Part shown: positions 10,898-21,020 of the stretch, one piece after another
How the letters are laid out: every line of letters begins with the position of its first letter
Position numbering within the stretch: position 1 is the stretch's first letter
NCBI GenBank assembly: GCA_964036045.1
Contig: OZ038385.1
Span: 61,289,919-61,353,918, forward strand
Direction of reading: 5' to 3'
Source of the DNA: Eutreptiella sp. 'Long Island Sound 2002'
Lineage: Eukaryota; Euglenozoa; Euglenophyceae; Eutreptiales; Eutreptiaceae
DNA length: 64,000 bases
The notes under the pieces: generated by a model
What the model was told of the DNA's origin: nothing
What the model saw: only the letters and a program-made list of their open reading frames with translations
Database searches by the model: none
Made by a program: the position numbers and the translations under genes

Positions 10898-11607
10898 AGT
10901 AAGAAAGAGTCACTGCCATGTCTTTCTTGGAGGTATTGATCCAGGCCAAGCCCCCCCTAAAACCCTTTTGTTGATGCTGAGACTTACTGAAGCATTTTTA
11001 TCACTCTTTTAAAGCTTAAAGTACACTTTCTCAAAGTAACTAGGGTTATAACCCTAGCCCCCCATGAAGTTCACCCCTACCACTCAACCGAGCGCAGGTA
11101 TCTTCCTTCATGGAGGTTATACCGAAATAAAGTAGGCACTTCATGCCTAAGGCCTTGTAGGTTAAGCGTAGTGGTCCTGCACCTCAAGACCGCTATACTG
11201 AATTTATACTACAACTTATTGTGGTTCTACGTTTTAACTGTTTCTGAATTCCGTTGCTTGGCCAAGTCATATTCTGTGTCTGGCCTAACTCCTTTGCCCC
11301 ACTTTCCTAACCAACTCCATTTCATCCAAACGAATGCACATGAAGTGCTTGATGCTAATCTCGAGTCCAGAGTCATGCCAGGTTTCTTATAAAAATCATT
11401 TGTTTTATCCAATTGTGATTGAATCTTTGAACTTATGCCTACTTTGTCTATCTGCAGCACTTCTGTGATACACTGGATTTCAAAACTATTCATTGAATCC
11501 ATGCACATCCTGTTCTTGCTCTACTTGCTGCTTTGGTTCTGTTTTTCAACACCAAAACCTGCAGGATTTTGTCAAAACTATTGGGCATTAATCAAGGACA
11601 TCTTTCC
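10898..11607 (+). repeat. Element A 5' LTR
   Basis: A 710-bp LTR starting AGTAAGAAAG and ending CATCTTTCC, directly before the primer-binding site. It matches 44,384-44,973 (first 590 bp) and 49,118-49,563 (last 446 bp). The ends AG...C(T/C) are not the usual TG...CA, but element B shows the same pattern. Confidence 0.88.
11126..11131 (+). promoter_or_regulatory. Candidate polyadenylation signal in A LTR
   Basis: AATAAA, conserved in the matching LTR copy at 44,612-44,617. The position inside the LTR is suitable for 3' end formation of the element transcript. Confidence 0.45.
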
Positions 11608-11620
11608 GGTAGCAGAGGCA
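11608..11620 (+). other. Element A primer-binding site
   Basis: GGTAGCAGAGGCA follows the LTR directly. Element B has GGTAGCAAGAGGC at the same place. The conserved site implies a primer tRNA ending in ...TGCTACC(A). I cannot say which tRNA this is. Confidence 0.6.
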
Positions 11621-13884
11621 ACCCTTTGGAACCTTTCGAACCCACTCTGAGAAGTACACAAGCCAAACCCAGCTAACAATATGTCCAAACCATCAGTTGA
11701 ACTGTCCGCCAGGTCTTGGCCGAGTCGGAGTGTACAAGTACAACTGGGCAGCAGTGGGCCCATCTCAATGAGTGAGCCAAAGCTCAGAGTTGCATCTGGG
11801 TCTCAAGATTATCGAGGTCACAGAAGGGCGGAACAAGAAGCGCCCAGAGAAATACCAATACCCTTAACCACTGAGGCCTCAGTGGCCCGTGGTGACAGCC
11901 TGCAGCACCTCCGCTGACGAGTTGCTGTCTCCATCTCCCGTTCAGCCTGCCCTGCATCTTCGTCTACGGCAGTAGGAGGCTCTGAGCAACAAGACAAATT
12001 GAGAAGGACAATGGACGAGTACCTGTTCCGCGAAGAGTACTACAAGTCCGTCCGAGGGGAAGATGGAGAAGAACCACTTGAAGCCTTGGGATCCCCACCA
12101 AGTACAGACACGGGTTCTTTCCTTTACTCCGGCCCAGGTACGGACCTGGCCGACACTGTGTCTCTACCGAGGCAACCGAGAGGGCCAGCTTCGCGTCCAG
12201 GAACCCTGAAGTGTGGCCAGTTTATGTGGAGGATTCCCATCTCCCAGGGCGGACTGATGGTGCCCTGGACCGTACGGCCGAACTACTGCCCAAACTACTG
12301 TCTGGGTCTGAAGATGCAGATGTAACAGCCCTGTCTGAGGCTGTCAAGGCAAAATTGGGTATCACTCAACCCTTACCCAACCCAGCGCTGGCCTCACCCT
12401 CTCTCAGCCTCTCCCGGATTGAGCACGCTTGCTGATGATCTCAAACGATCAAGGGTTTCCAGGTTGCTACTCAAGGTCACATGCCCCAGCCCTTTTCATC
12501 CCCGTGCCCGGACAGTTCCCATCGCTGAGCTACAGGACGTGCCTGTGACAGAGACTGAGAAAAGGGGGCTAACAGCTTTGGCACCTCTTGCTGGCGTACC
12601 ATCCCCCCCTTCAGGCCTAACCCCAGGGGGTGGGAAGAGTCCCAAACCTGTTGCCCAGGCGAACGTCCAGCTGGAGTTGCCGGAGCTCGACCAGAAAAAA
12701 CCTGCAGGACTTGGCAGAGGAATTTGCCGAGTTTCTTTTGCGTACCGGCCAATCTCATGTGGGTGTGGCCACTAAATGTCCTCTTTTGAATCGCTCCTGC
12801 AAAACGAACTTTTTGCAGAAACAGTTGAAGCAGATTGTGAAAACCTTTTCTACCTGGGCCGAGGTTCTCCAAAGACTGGAGAAAACTTCCCCGGTCTATG
12901 AAACAGGCCTCAGTGTACGCACACAGATTGAGGAGCTCCCTATGCTCCCTGAATTTCCTTCCGCTTCGCGAGTCTCTGATTATGTGTGCGACCTGGAGTA
13001 TCTGTTCTCACGAATGAACGTGGGTTCCTATGGACCCACAGAACCCCACCCGTGGCTTGTGAGTAAAATCCCTACATGTACGTGGGACGATTGCCGCACC
13101 ACCTCAGAGAGGAAGAGTAGGACCCACACGTACGATGACCTTGTGGACCTGCTCATCGAGCTGGCCCTTGAGAGGGAGAATGACTCCCATATGGAGAAAT
13201 TCCTCAAGAGACACCTGGGTCGAGGCGGCACCCCTACCCCTGAAAGTGGCGAAGGGAAAGGGCCTTAAAATCCCACTAACGCCAACAAGGGTGGTGGTAA
13301 AGGGGGGGGGTAACCTGCGTGCCATGAATGAGGTTAAACCTGAATCAGGTACACCCCAACTCTTCTACTGTAAGCCTGTCAATGACAAGGGAGGACCCTG
13401 TCATGCACCTGACTGCGAGCGTCGCAGTGGTTGTGTGCTACAACTCAAAAGACAGCAATACACTATAAATGGGAAAACAGTGACCCATCAGGATCATTTC
13501 AGGTGTACCATCACCTGTGGTTTCTGTGGGGAACTCCGTCACTACGAGGACGAATGTCACATAAAACAACGTGAGACTGACAAACACGAACGGCAGGAGG
13601 CTGAACGCCAGAAAGCCCAAACACCCTCCAGAAGTCCCCAGAATGGGGATAAGGGTGGTAAAGGAGGGGGCAAGGAAGGTGACAAGGGTGAGAACACCAA
13701 CCTCCAGAGGCGCTCAGCAGCGCCAGCTATTTCTCCCTCTCCTGCCGATGTTGACCCCAAGAAGCGCCCACAGGGGGATACCGCGTCCCCTGCGGGGTCT
13801 AACTCCAAGAAGAGGCCACTGGCTTGGATGGTCAAGTCCCTCATGGCTGTAGGGGTTGATGTGAAATTCCCTGCTGAGGAGTAG
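11621..13884 (+). pseudogene. Element A gag (frameshifted)
   Basis: Gag of the Ty3/gypsy family, spread over several frames. The N-terminal part cannot be aligned with confidence; from about 12,211 similarity to element B Gag is clear (helical segment LLPKLLSGSED). The capsid-like core lies at about 12,700-13,230 with NLQDLAEEFAEFLLRTGQSH, WDDCRTTSERKSRT and LIELALE. The nucleocapsid holds a C-x2-C-x4-H-x4-C zinc knuckle, CGFCGELRHYEDEC (about 13,518-13,559), preceded by a second Cys/His cluster around CHAPDCERRSGC. A basic, Gly/Lys-rich tail follows. The frame ends in TAG at 13,882-13,884, at the position matching the Gag stop of element B. At least two frameshifts lie before 13,135. Confidence 0.85.
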
Positions 13885-14800
13885 GGGGGCGGCTCTGAAG
13901 AGGATGACTTGGTTTTTCTGGAGCCTCGTAAAAATCGGGGATCACGTTTTTCGAGCAGTGCTTGACACCGGCGCAACACTCTCTTTAGTAGCCCGGCGCC
14001 TGCTAAAGACTTTCAAGAGAACTAAGACAGTGGCCATAAGAGTAGGGGATTGGCGTACCATCCATTCCTTGGGGGCTGTCGATGTCACTATTTGTCATGC
14101 CGACGTAACTCTGACCCAACACTGCAGAGTGTTGGACACTGACGCCTTTGACATCGTCATTGGCACCGACTTCCTACGAAGAAACCCCAAGGTAAAAGTG
14201 TTGTCTCTCCAACGTGCCTATTCTCTACACTGCAACTTTGGCAGTGGACTCTTTTCCATATCTTTGGAGCTGTCACGACGAAAAGAGTCCAGGCTGCGCT
14301 ATGCAGCAAACACTAACTATCGTACTGAAAACTACCAATTGGCCCTTCACGTTCTTGAAGATGGACTGGCGGCCCTGCAGGTATCCCTGGATGAGATCCA
14401 GGTGGAACTGTTCGCGGGCCGACAACAGCACATCATGCAGTACTATTGCTCGAAACATTTGAATAACACTTTCCGTTTCTTCTGGAAAGCAATTGGACTA
14501 GCGTATGCTAACCCTCCCTTCTCCCTGCTCGCGAAGGTTCTAAGCAAAATCGCTTATGAGGGAGGAAGGGCTGTCATGTGCACCCCTGACTGGGGTTGTT
14601 CAGGTGAACACGCTGATTGGCGCTGACTGCTAGACCAAATGACTATGTGCCTAAGGATTCAGACACAGCTATGCAGGCCCCTGAATGGGCCAGTTTCTTA
14701 TCCATTGTCGATGGATCCCTCAACCCTGGACCCCTGTGTGATCGAGATCCGGTGCTACTGAAAGAGGTCATGGCCGAAAATCGTGGCGACCCTTTATGAT
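13885..14800 (+). pseudogene. Element A protease and methyltransferase-like domain
   Basis: Retropepsin-type aspartic protease with catalytic DTGA (13,964-13,975, context AVLDTGATLSLVARR) and the later DIVIGTDFL strand. The protease frame is +1 relative to Gag. The same frame runs into a second domain from 14,402: VELFAGRQQH, then AYANPPFSLLAKVLSKI (NPPF at 14,510-14,521), CTPDWG, and W-R-stop-LLDQMT (TGA 14,624-14,626). This arrangement (ELFA, NPPFS, PDW, W..LL) resembles the N6-adenine-methyltransferase-like domain of DIRS/Ngaro retroelements. NPPF corresponds to the (D/N)PP(Y/F) catalytic motif. A frameshift follows, then YVPK...SIVDGS. Confidence 0.75.
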
Positions 14801-16960
14801 CTCAAAAAACAATCTCCTGAGCACCTATCTGCCACACTTACAGGGTGTGAATCCCCTGATGGCGATCTGGAACCGGCTGCTGTAAAGTAGAATGCTGACG
14901 ACCACCTGTCTGAAATCGCCAGCTCTATCCCTCCTGTTGATTCCAGCGGTGTTGAACTCAAACACAGTGCCTTCTTGGCCCAGCTGTTGCTGGAGGAGGT
15001 AGACCTAGAGTCAACCTCAGAACCAACTCCCCCTGTTGGGAAACCTGTGCTGCACCTGCAGCATACTTGCTCAGGTGAACCCGTGGCTCAGAGTCCTGAT
15101 GCTCTAGCGCGGCCTGCTTCTAATAACATGCCACTGTCGGAGGATGACACTCAGGAACTCCGACGGCTTTTGTACCTGAGGGCTGAAGGTATTGGGCACC
15201 AAGACCGGCTGCAATACCTCAGAAGGACCTGGAAATCCTCCATCTGGTCTGAGGAGGACGATGATTCCTACACACTACCTGACCCTGAGATACCCCTATT
15301 GTATTCTCTGCACTATGGGCAACAATGTCCCCCTGAGTGGGATGACGGCTCAGTACCTGCTGAGACAGCTGATAGGCAGAAAAAGACAGAGCATCGTAAG
15401 AGCAACCTCCATGCTGAGGAGGATTTCCTGCAGAAATTCGAGAGTCTGAACCTTGACCCCCGACTGAAGAAACTGCTCCTAACCTATGAGGAGGTGTTCG
15501 GCGCCTTGCCGCCTACCCTGTCCTGTAAAAAACTGGTCCAGGTGGACCTGAAACAAAAACCTGAATTTGAGAAGGCGCGAGTGAGACGTCGTCCCTATCC
15601 CGCTCCTCGGGAACAGGTTGAAGAAATCAGGCGCCAAATCCAGGAATGTATTGATGCTGGCCTTGTTGAACAATATAAGAAGGGGGACTACCCCCACCAC
15701 TGCAGTCCCTGCTTCCTGGTTGCGAAACCAGGATCGACTGCCCTGCGACTGGTTGTTGACTACGGTGAGGTCAACAAGAAAACTCAAAACCAATCAGGGA
15801 GTATTCCCAACATGGAAAACACCCTGAAGCGAATTGCAAAATGCGAGTACAAAACCAAAATGGACAAACACAGTGGTTTCTGGCAGGTTGACCTAACAGC
15901 CGCAGCTCAGGAACTGCTGGCCTTTATAACCCCTAAGGGTTGTGTGTTTGAGTGGAAGGTCATGCCTTTTGGGGTGGCTAATGCCCCGGCACTCTTCCAA
16001 AAACTGATGAACAAACCTTTGTACATACTGAGGCGCAGACCTCAAGGACTTGATTTCCCGACGGGCAGAAATGGAGGCCCACATCGATGACGTGAGTTTG
16101 GGTACCAATACCCAAGAGGACCATGTTCTTGTCCTCCGTGAGTTTTTCATTGTTTGTCAGGAAAACCATCTCCGAATCAAACTCGAAAAATGTGAGTTCA
16201 TGAAAGGGGAAATGGAGTATTTGGGTTTCGATGTGGGGTATGGCTGGTGGAAACCAGCCGCGTCTAAGATGCAGCACCTACAGGACATGCAGATTCGCGA
16301 TGACCCCCAGAAGGGTCCACATGATGTGAGGAGTTTTGTGGGTGCCTGTAAATTCTATAGGCGACACATCCACAATTTTACCTACTCTTCTGCCCCTCTC
16401 ACTGACGTAATCGAGAAAAATACTCCTTTAGGTGGACCGCCAGAGAGGAGGAGTGTTTCCAGGAGTTGAAGAAGAAAATAGCCTCCCCCAACTGCCTGGG
16501 CGTACCCCGCCAGAAGGGCGAGATAGTCCTCATCACTGATGCCAGTGATGTAGGGGGGGGTGGAACTATATACCAATGGCAGGAGCTGAACCCAGCTGAA
16601 CTATCTCGTTGCCATTATCGCACCACAGGACTGAACCGTGATGGTTCCCGGAAGCACGACTATCCTTCCAGTGACTGCGACTTGTACTACTGGGACACTG
16701 GAACTTGAAATGGAACGAGGCGCGTTCCATTTACAGCACCTACGACGAGGAGCTCCTGGCCGGTATGCTGGTGCTCTCATCCCAGTCCCGACTATTGGCA
16801 TCTAACCCTATTGTCTAGCTCTGTGACCAGGAACCGGTGAAGTCCTTTCAGAAGGGCCCACCACCGGAGAAAGCGAAACTGAAACGGTGGTGACCTTACC
16901 TGAGCCAGTTCAGGCTGATAGTCCATCATATCCCTGGTATAAAAAATGAACTGTATGACT
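14801..16960 (+). pseudogene. Element A reverse transcriptase and RNase H
   Basis: An acidic linker (14,800-15,500, with an in-frame TAG near 14,888) leads to a Ty3-type RT. It has RRRPYPAPREQVEEI, CSPCFLVAKPGS, RLVVDYGEVNKKT, motif A MDKHSGFWQVDL, PFGVANAPALFQ and, after a frameshift near 16,040, the catalytic box HIDD (16,080-16,091) followed by LGTNTQEDH. RNase H shows LITDASDVGGGG (first Asp), YSTYDEELLAG (Glu) and LCDQEPV. There is a frameshift near 16,700, a TAG before LCDQ and a TGA in the RW(R)PYLSQ connection. Box residue His replaces the usual Tyr. The copy is inactive as it stands. Confidence 0.88.
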
Positions 16961-17979
16961 ACATATCGCGCAACAACTTCGATGAGCTTATTGGTGAGAG
17001 CTCTGAGGCTCTTGCCAAAGAGGCTTTCCAGCGTATGGATGTCCAGCTTGATCTGTCTATGCGGACTGCTGGAATCCTCGAGGGTTGGAGCCTAACTGAC
17101 TATCAGTCAGAATATAAGAAACATTTTCCAGACCCTCAGCACTGGTCTAGAACCCCGTGTCATTGACGGGCACCAGTGGTATCTAAATAACCAGTACCTC
17201 TTCTAACGAGGACTGTATAGTCCTACCTGAGGCAGGACTCGATGGGTGTCCACAGTGGTCCCATCTCAGCTCAGGTCACACTGGCGCTCATCGCTCAGTG
17301 CAGTTCTTCCGTGAGTGTTTCTACTCTGGTCTAACCCTGACTGAACTGAGGTCCCGTATGCAGACCATTGTTGATGCTTGTGGCTGTCATGCCAGCAAGC
17401 AGAGCGATGGTAGGGATAGGGGACTGATTTCCAGCTTACCCATATCCTATTGTACTAACTCTCCTGTCTACGTGGATTTCATCCAAGGCCTACCTTGCCT
17501 CGGCGGCTATGATATTTGCCTAGTGGTCACCCCGTGGCTTGTCCCGCTTCACCCGTGTGTTCCCTTGTACTAAGGAAATCACAGGTGAGCAGACTGTGAA
17601 AATGTTGGTCGAACAATGGTTCGAACCACACGGAGCACCTAAGCAGGTGCACTCTGACGAGGATGTACGCATCCGCAGTGACCCAGGATGGTACAAACGA
17701 GTGCTGAATGCCCTCAACGTTGAGGTAACAACAGGTGTGCCCTATACCCACACGTCTAATCCTCCTTGCGAGAGACAAAACCGTGTGGGGGAACAGAACC
17801 TGAGAATCCTGATGAAACAGGAGCGTACCAAAGATTGGGTACGCCTAGTGCCCTGGGCAGTGCTGACCATGAACTCTCAGATGAGCTCTTCTACGGGTTT
17901 CTGCCTCCACGAGCTGTTTCATGGAGGACAACCTGCTTGGTTCTTCAAAACCCCCTTTCCTGAGGACTTCAAGAGTCCT
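16961..17979 (+). pseudogene. Element A integrase, 5' part, cut by element B
   Basis: This follows the RNase H connection (YISRNNFDEL). A degraded zinc-binding region is recognisable, and the catalytic core follows with YVDFIQGLP (first Asp), HSDEDVRIRSD (second Asp) and SNPPCERQNRV. In the last of these the ER-x-N pattern supplies the catalytic Glu. There are frameshifts near 17,170-17,300 and 17,540. The reading stops at EDFKSP (17,979), where B begins. The same frame resumes at 29,349 with VGNWLEHKQS, matching SVGEWVQEQQ in element B at the same point. This is clean evidence of insertion into a once continuous gene. Confidence 0.88.
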
Positions 17980-18764
17980 AGAAAAGTTTATAGTGATTTC
18001 AACACTGTGTTTTTGCCTCTCCTGCTGCTTGCTGCTGGTGTAGGGTTTCCTGCTGCTTGTTTTTGAAGATGAAAAGCTTTTGTTTGCTGAAATACAATCA
18101 GTCCAGGATAGCCCAAGCCAGAGGTATGCAAGTAGAAGAGAATCAGGATCAAAGCATGAAGGGCTGCAGTGTAAACAGTGAAAGATGAAAGGATATTCAC
18201 AGAAACTGCAACTCAGGTCTAATCGGATTGCATATTCACAAAGATAGCTGAAATGTTTTGGAAAAGAGTTGGAAAACTGCCCAATGGTCACTCTATCTCC
18301 ATAGTGCCATCTCAGGAGATGTGCACTCTTTGTTTTGGGTCCCATATGTGCTGAGGTGGCAGGGCATGTGGCGATGAGGTCACTGCCATGTCACATGGGA
18401 TCTTCCTACTTAGCTAGGCTGACCGGGAATTGAACCCAGGACCTCTCAAAAAGAGGTGCCCAGCCCCCTAGGGTGCATACCACTAGGACAGCTAAGAATT
18501 CATGGAAAAACATAGTTAAATTTTTAGGCTCTGCCCTGGATATGTCAGTTCTCAGTTGACTCAGGAAAAGATGATTTGCCTCACATTGAAAGGGATTAAG
18601 GGGTCCACTCCATATCCTGATTGGGTGTTTGGTTGCATAGGTCAAAATGTGTTATCACCACTTTTGGTGGGACCAATACTAAGATAGAAATGCATGGATG
18701 CTCAGTGCATCTCTAATACAACTAGAGTATGCCTCATAGCATTGGAAAAGAACTTTTTCCTACT
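17980..18764 (-). repeat. Element B 3' LTR (left copy)
   Basis: 785 bp matching 28,559-29,343. On the minus strand it begins AGTAGGAAAAAG and ends CTTTTCT; the other copy begins AGTAAGAAAAAG, like element A. It contains the tRNA-like segment at 18,418-18,492. Confidence 0.93.
18418..18492 (-). other. tRNA-like segment in B LTR (left)
   Basis: On the minus strand this starts GCTGTCC and ends GGTCAGC (six of seven acceptor pairs). It has an A-box-like TAGTGGTATGC, a perfect 5-bp stem ACCTC/GAGGT around TTTTTGA, and a T arm CTGGG-TTCAATT-CCCGG that includes a consensus B box GGTTCAATTCC. The spacing does not fit a class I tRNA: the D region is too long and the variable loop too short. The stem may instead be the long variable arm of a Leu/Ser-type tRNA. 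It could act as a Pol III promoter relic. Not called as a working tRNA. Confidence 0.6.
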
Positions 18765-21020
18765 CTTCCCTTGTGCTGTGGTGGCCAGCACTGTCGCACG
18801 TTCAGGAAAAAGGGATTTTTTCTTGGCCTTTCCTTGGTTTCCACATATACTTTAAAATACCTATAGTCTCCCTCACACAGAAAAATGGGCGCTCACCATG
18901 GCTGGCGCTCTTTTGCTGCTCTGTTTGTAACATTTCCTACAGAAGGCTCAGCGCTCATGGCGCTGCCGGGGCTCCTGTGGCTTGGTTGGGTTAGTTTGGG
19001 TGCATGCCAAAACATGTGCATGTGCATCCCTCCCTCCAAGACGCAGCGCGACACAAACCCAACGCAAGACACAATATACACACTCGCATGGGTTCTCGTA
19101 AACCTGCTGGCGACCTGTGACCTGTCTTAGGGCGAAGGGACGCGTTAGAAAAAATAAATTGCCCCTTGGTGGGGTCTTGGGTTCTGCTCAGTCTCCTGGA
19201 GGCTGCTTTTGGGCCCGAACACGGCCTACTCAGCGACGCTTTCGCGAGGATATCTGCAGAGACAGGAATGGGAGAATTATGGACGAATCCACGCAAACGC
19301 GAAGCGACAACACCAAAACCCGTCAAATGACGTCCTAGAATTTTTCTAAGACAACACACCTGAGCAGAATCCAATTGTGCATCAGAAGCACTTTTGTATA
19401 AGAAATTATAGTCATCTCTAGATTTTTTAAATCAAGAAATTCCTACGCATAAAAAGGCGGCGCGCAGGAGCGGCTCCTAGCGAAGCGCCGGAAAATGCAG
19501 AAATAATGGAATCATAAACGTATGTCTCACGTAGTCTTGAAAATGACGAGACACACATTAATAAATAAACATACAGATTCCACCCACACTGACAGAAGGG
19601 TCAAAAATCTAAGAATTCGAAAATCAACAAAAAGACTTCAATGAATCAGGTAGAAACTACAGGTGTGCTCGTCTCGTATGCAGCATACACATTGCTCGTC
19701 TCGTGTCTCCGTGAACGAGTCTTGTAGCAGCGCTAACAACGATAGAACGCGATAGAGGGATTGATGAGAAAGATTGCAGATGATTAGAGGTCAGATCAGG
19801 GTGATTAGACATACACACAAGTGCATAGCGAAGTTTTTCGCTTGCGCCCCTTTCACGTGCCCACTTGCTCTCTCTCTCCAGCGGTAGGTAAGGTGAGTAA
19901 GCCCATGAGGGGCCACCCCCTGGTGGAGTTCTTGATTGCGCTTCAGATGGGCAGGTTTGCCCAAGAAAGTCGTGCATGCTCGTGCATTCACACACGCATT
20001 AAAGGGTAGGCCACGCGAAATGCGCACCGTAAACCTTGTTTAGGCTACCCAGGGGCTCCTCGGTACGTTCTTTAAGAGAACCTGAGGAGTCCCTTAACGC
20101 TTGTTTGCTTGACAGGGCGTGTTTGCGGACAGTGTATTATAGGTCACACTGAGAAGCGTATAATACGTGGAGTGTGGCTTGGTTCCTCCCCCGCAAACAG
20201 CCCTTCATTTGCCTTTGCTTTACAGGTGGGCAGGTAGGGTGATTGGCGCAGCAGCATACCATTTTTTTCCTGCCCTGCTAAACAAGGGCGCAGATCACAC
20301 AAACAAATAACTCCGCCTCTGCCTGTGGCAGAGCAGGGAGTCCGACTCCATCGACATCTGCGCCGTGCACGCAAAAGGAGCACCTCTTCCCTCCAAGCCC
20401 TAGCAGGGGAAACGCGTTGTGGCGTCCCCTGTTAGGCCACAGTTGCTTAGCAGCGCTGTGTTCTCTTGTCTTCTTCACAGGAGGGTCGTTAGGACCAACG
20501 ACATGTTCTTCAGCAACACCAAGTAGAGTGTGCGTGTAGGAGTGGTAGTCCTGAGTGGGGGCTTGAGCCAGTTGCAGAAGTGCTCGCCCACCAGGATGGT
20601 GCCACTGCAGAGTGTGTAAGACCTGTAGTGCGTGTGTCACTGTCCCACCTGTTTCCTGCAATTTTAGCAGGGTTGGTGGGCTGTGGCAGTGGTTAGGTCA
20701 GTGTTTTGGCCAGTTAGCAAAACGGCGTTTTCATGCCTTCATAGCTTTTGGACACCCCTCCCTGTAGTAGACAGATAGGTAGGGAAAACAATACCTGGAT
20801 TAGTACGCTGGGTATTCCCCAAAGATTTTGCGCCAGCACAGAAATTGGGCGCTTAGGGGAGGGGAGACCCGGGGCGTACCCCGTGGCATCAATAAGCCAA
20901 CCCTCCAGGTTTAGCAAGCGTGCAGACCTGGGTATAATTAGGACACCACTTCTGCGGCTTGCTCTCAGGACCTTAGGAATAGCACACTCACACATACGCT
21001 TAGGCAGGTAAGGGTAAGGT
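18765..21020 (-). other. Element B 3' non-coding region
   Basis: 2.26 kb lies between the chromodomain stop and the 3' LTR with no coherent open frame. It is homologous in part to A's region 41,854-44,383, best seen at about 20,000-20,200 (two hairpins). A short purine tract (AAGGGAAG on the minus strand) abuts the LTR. A 3' non-coding tail of this length is unusual for Ty3/gypsy elements. Confidence 0.75.
20052..20167 (-). other. Paired hairpins in B 3' non-coding region
   Basis: Two adjacent inverted repeats. At 20,133-20,167, TGTATTATA faces TATAATACG (8 of 9 pairs). At 20,052-20,093, GGGGCTCCTC and ACGTTCT face AGAACC and GAGGAGTCCC. On the minus strand the order is AT hairpin, then GC hairpin, then TAGCCTAAACAAGG. 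Element A has the same pair at 42,790-42,900, and its GC stem is changed on both sides. Confidence 0.7.
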
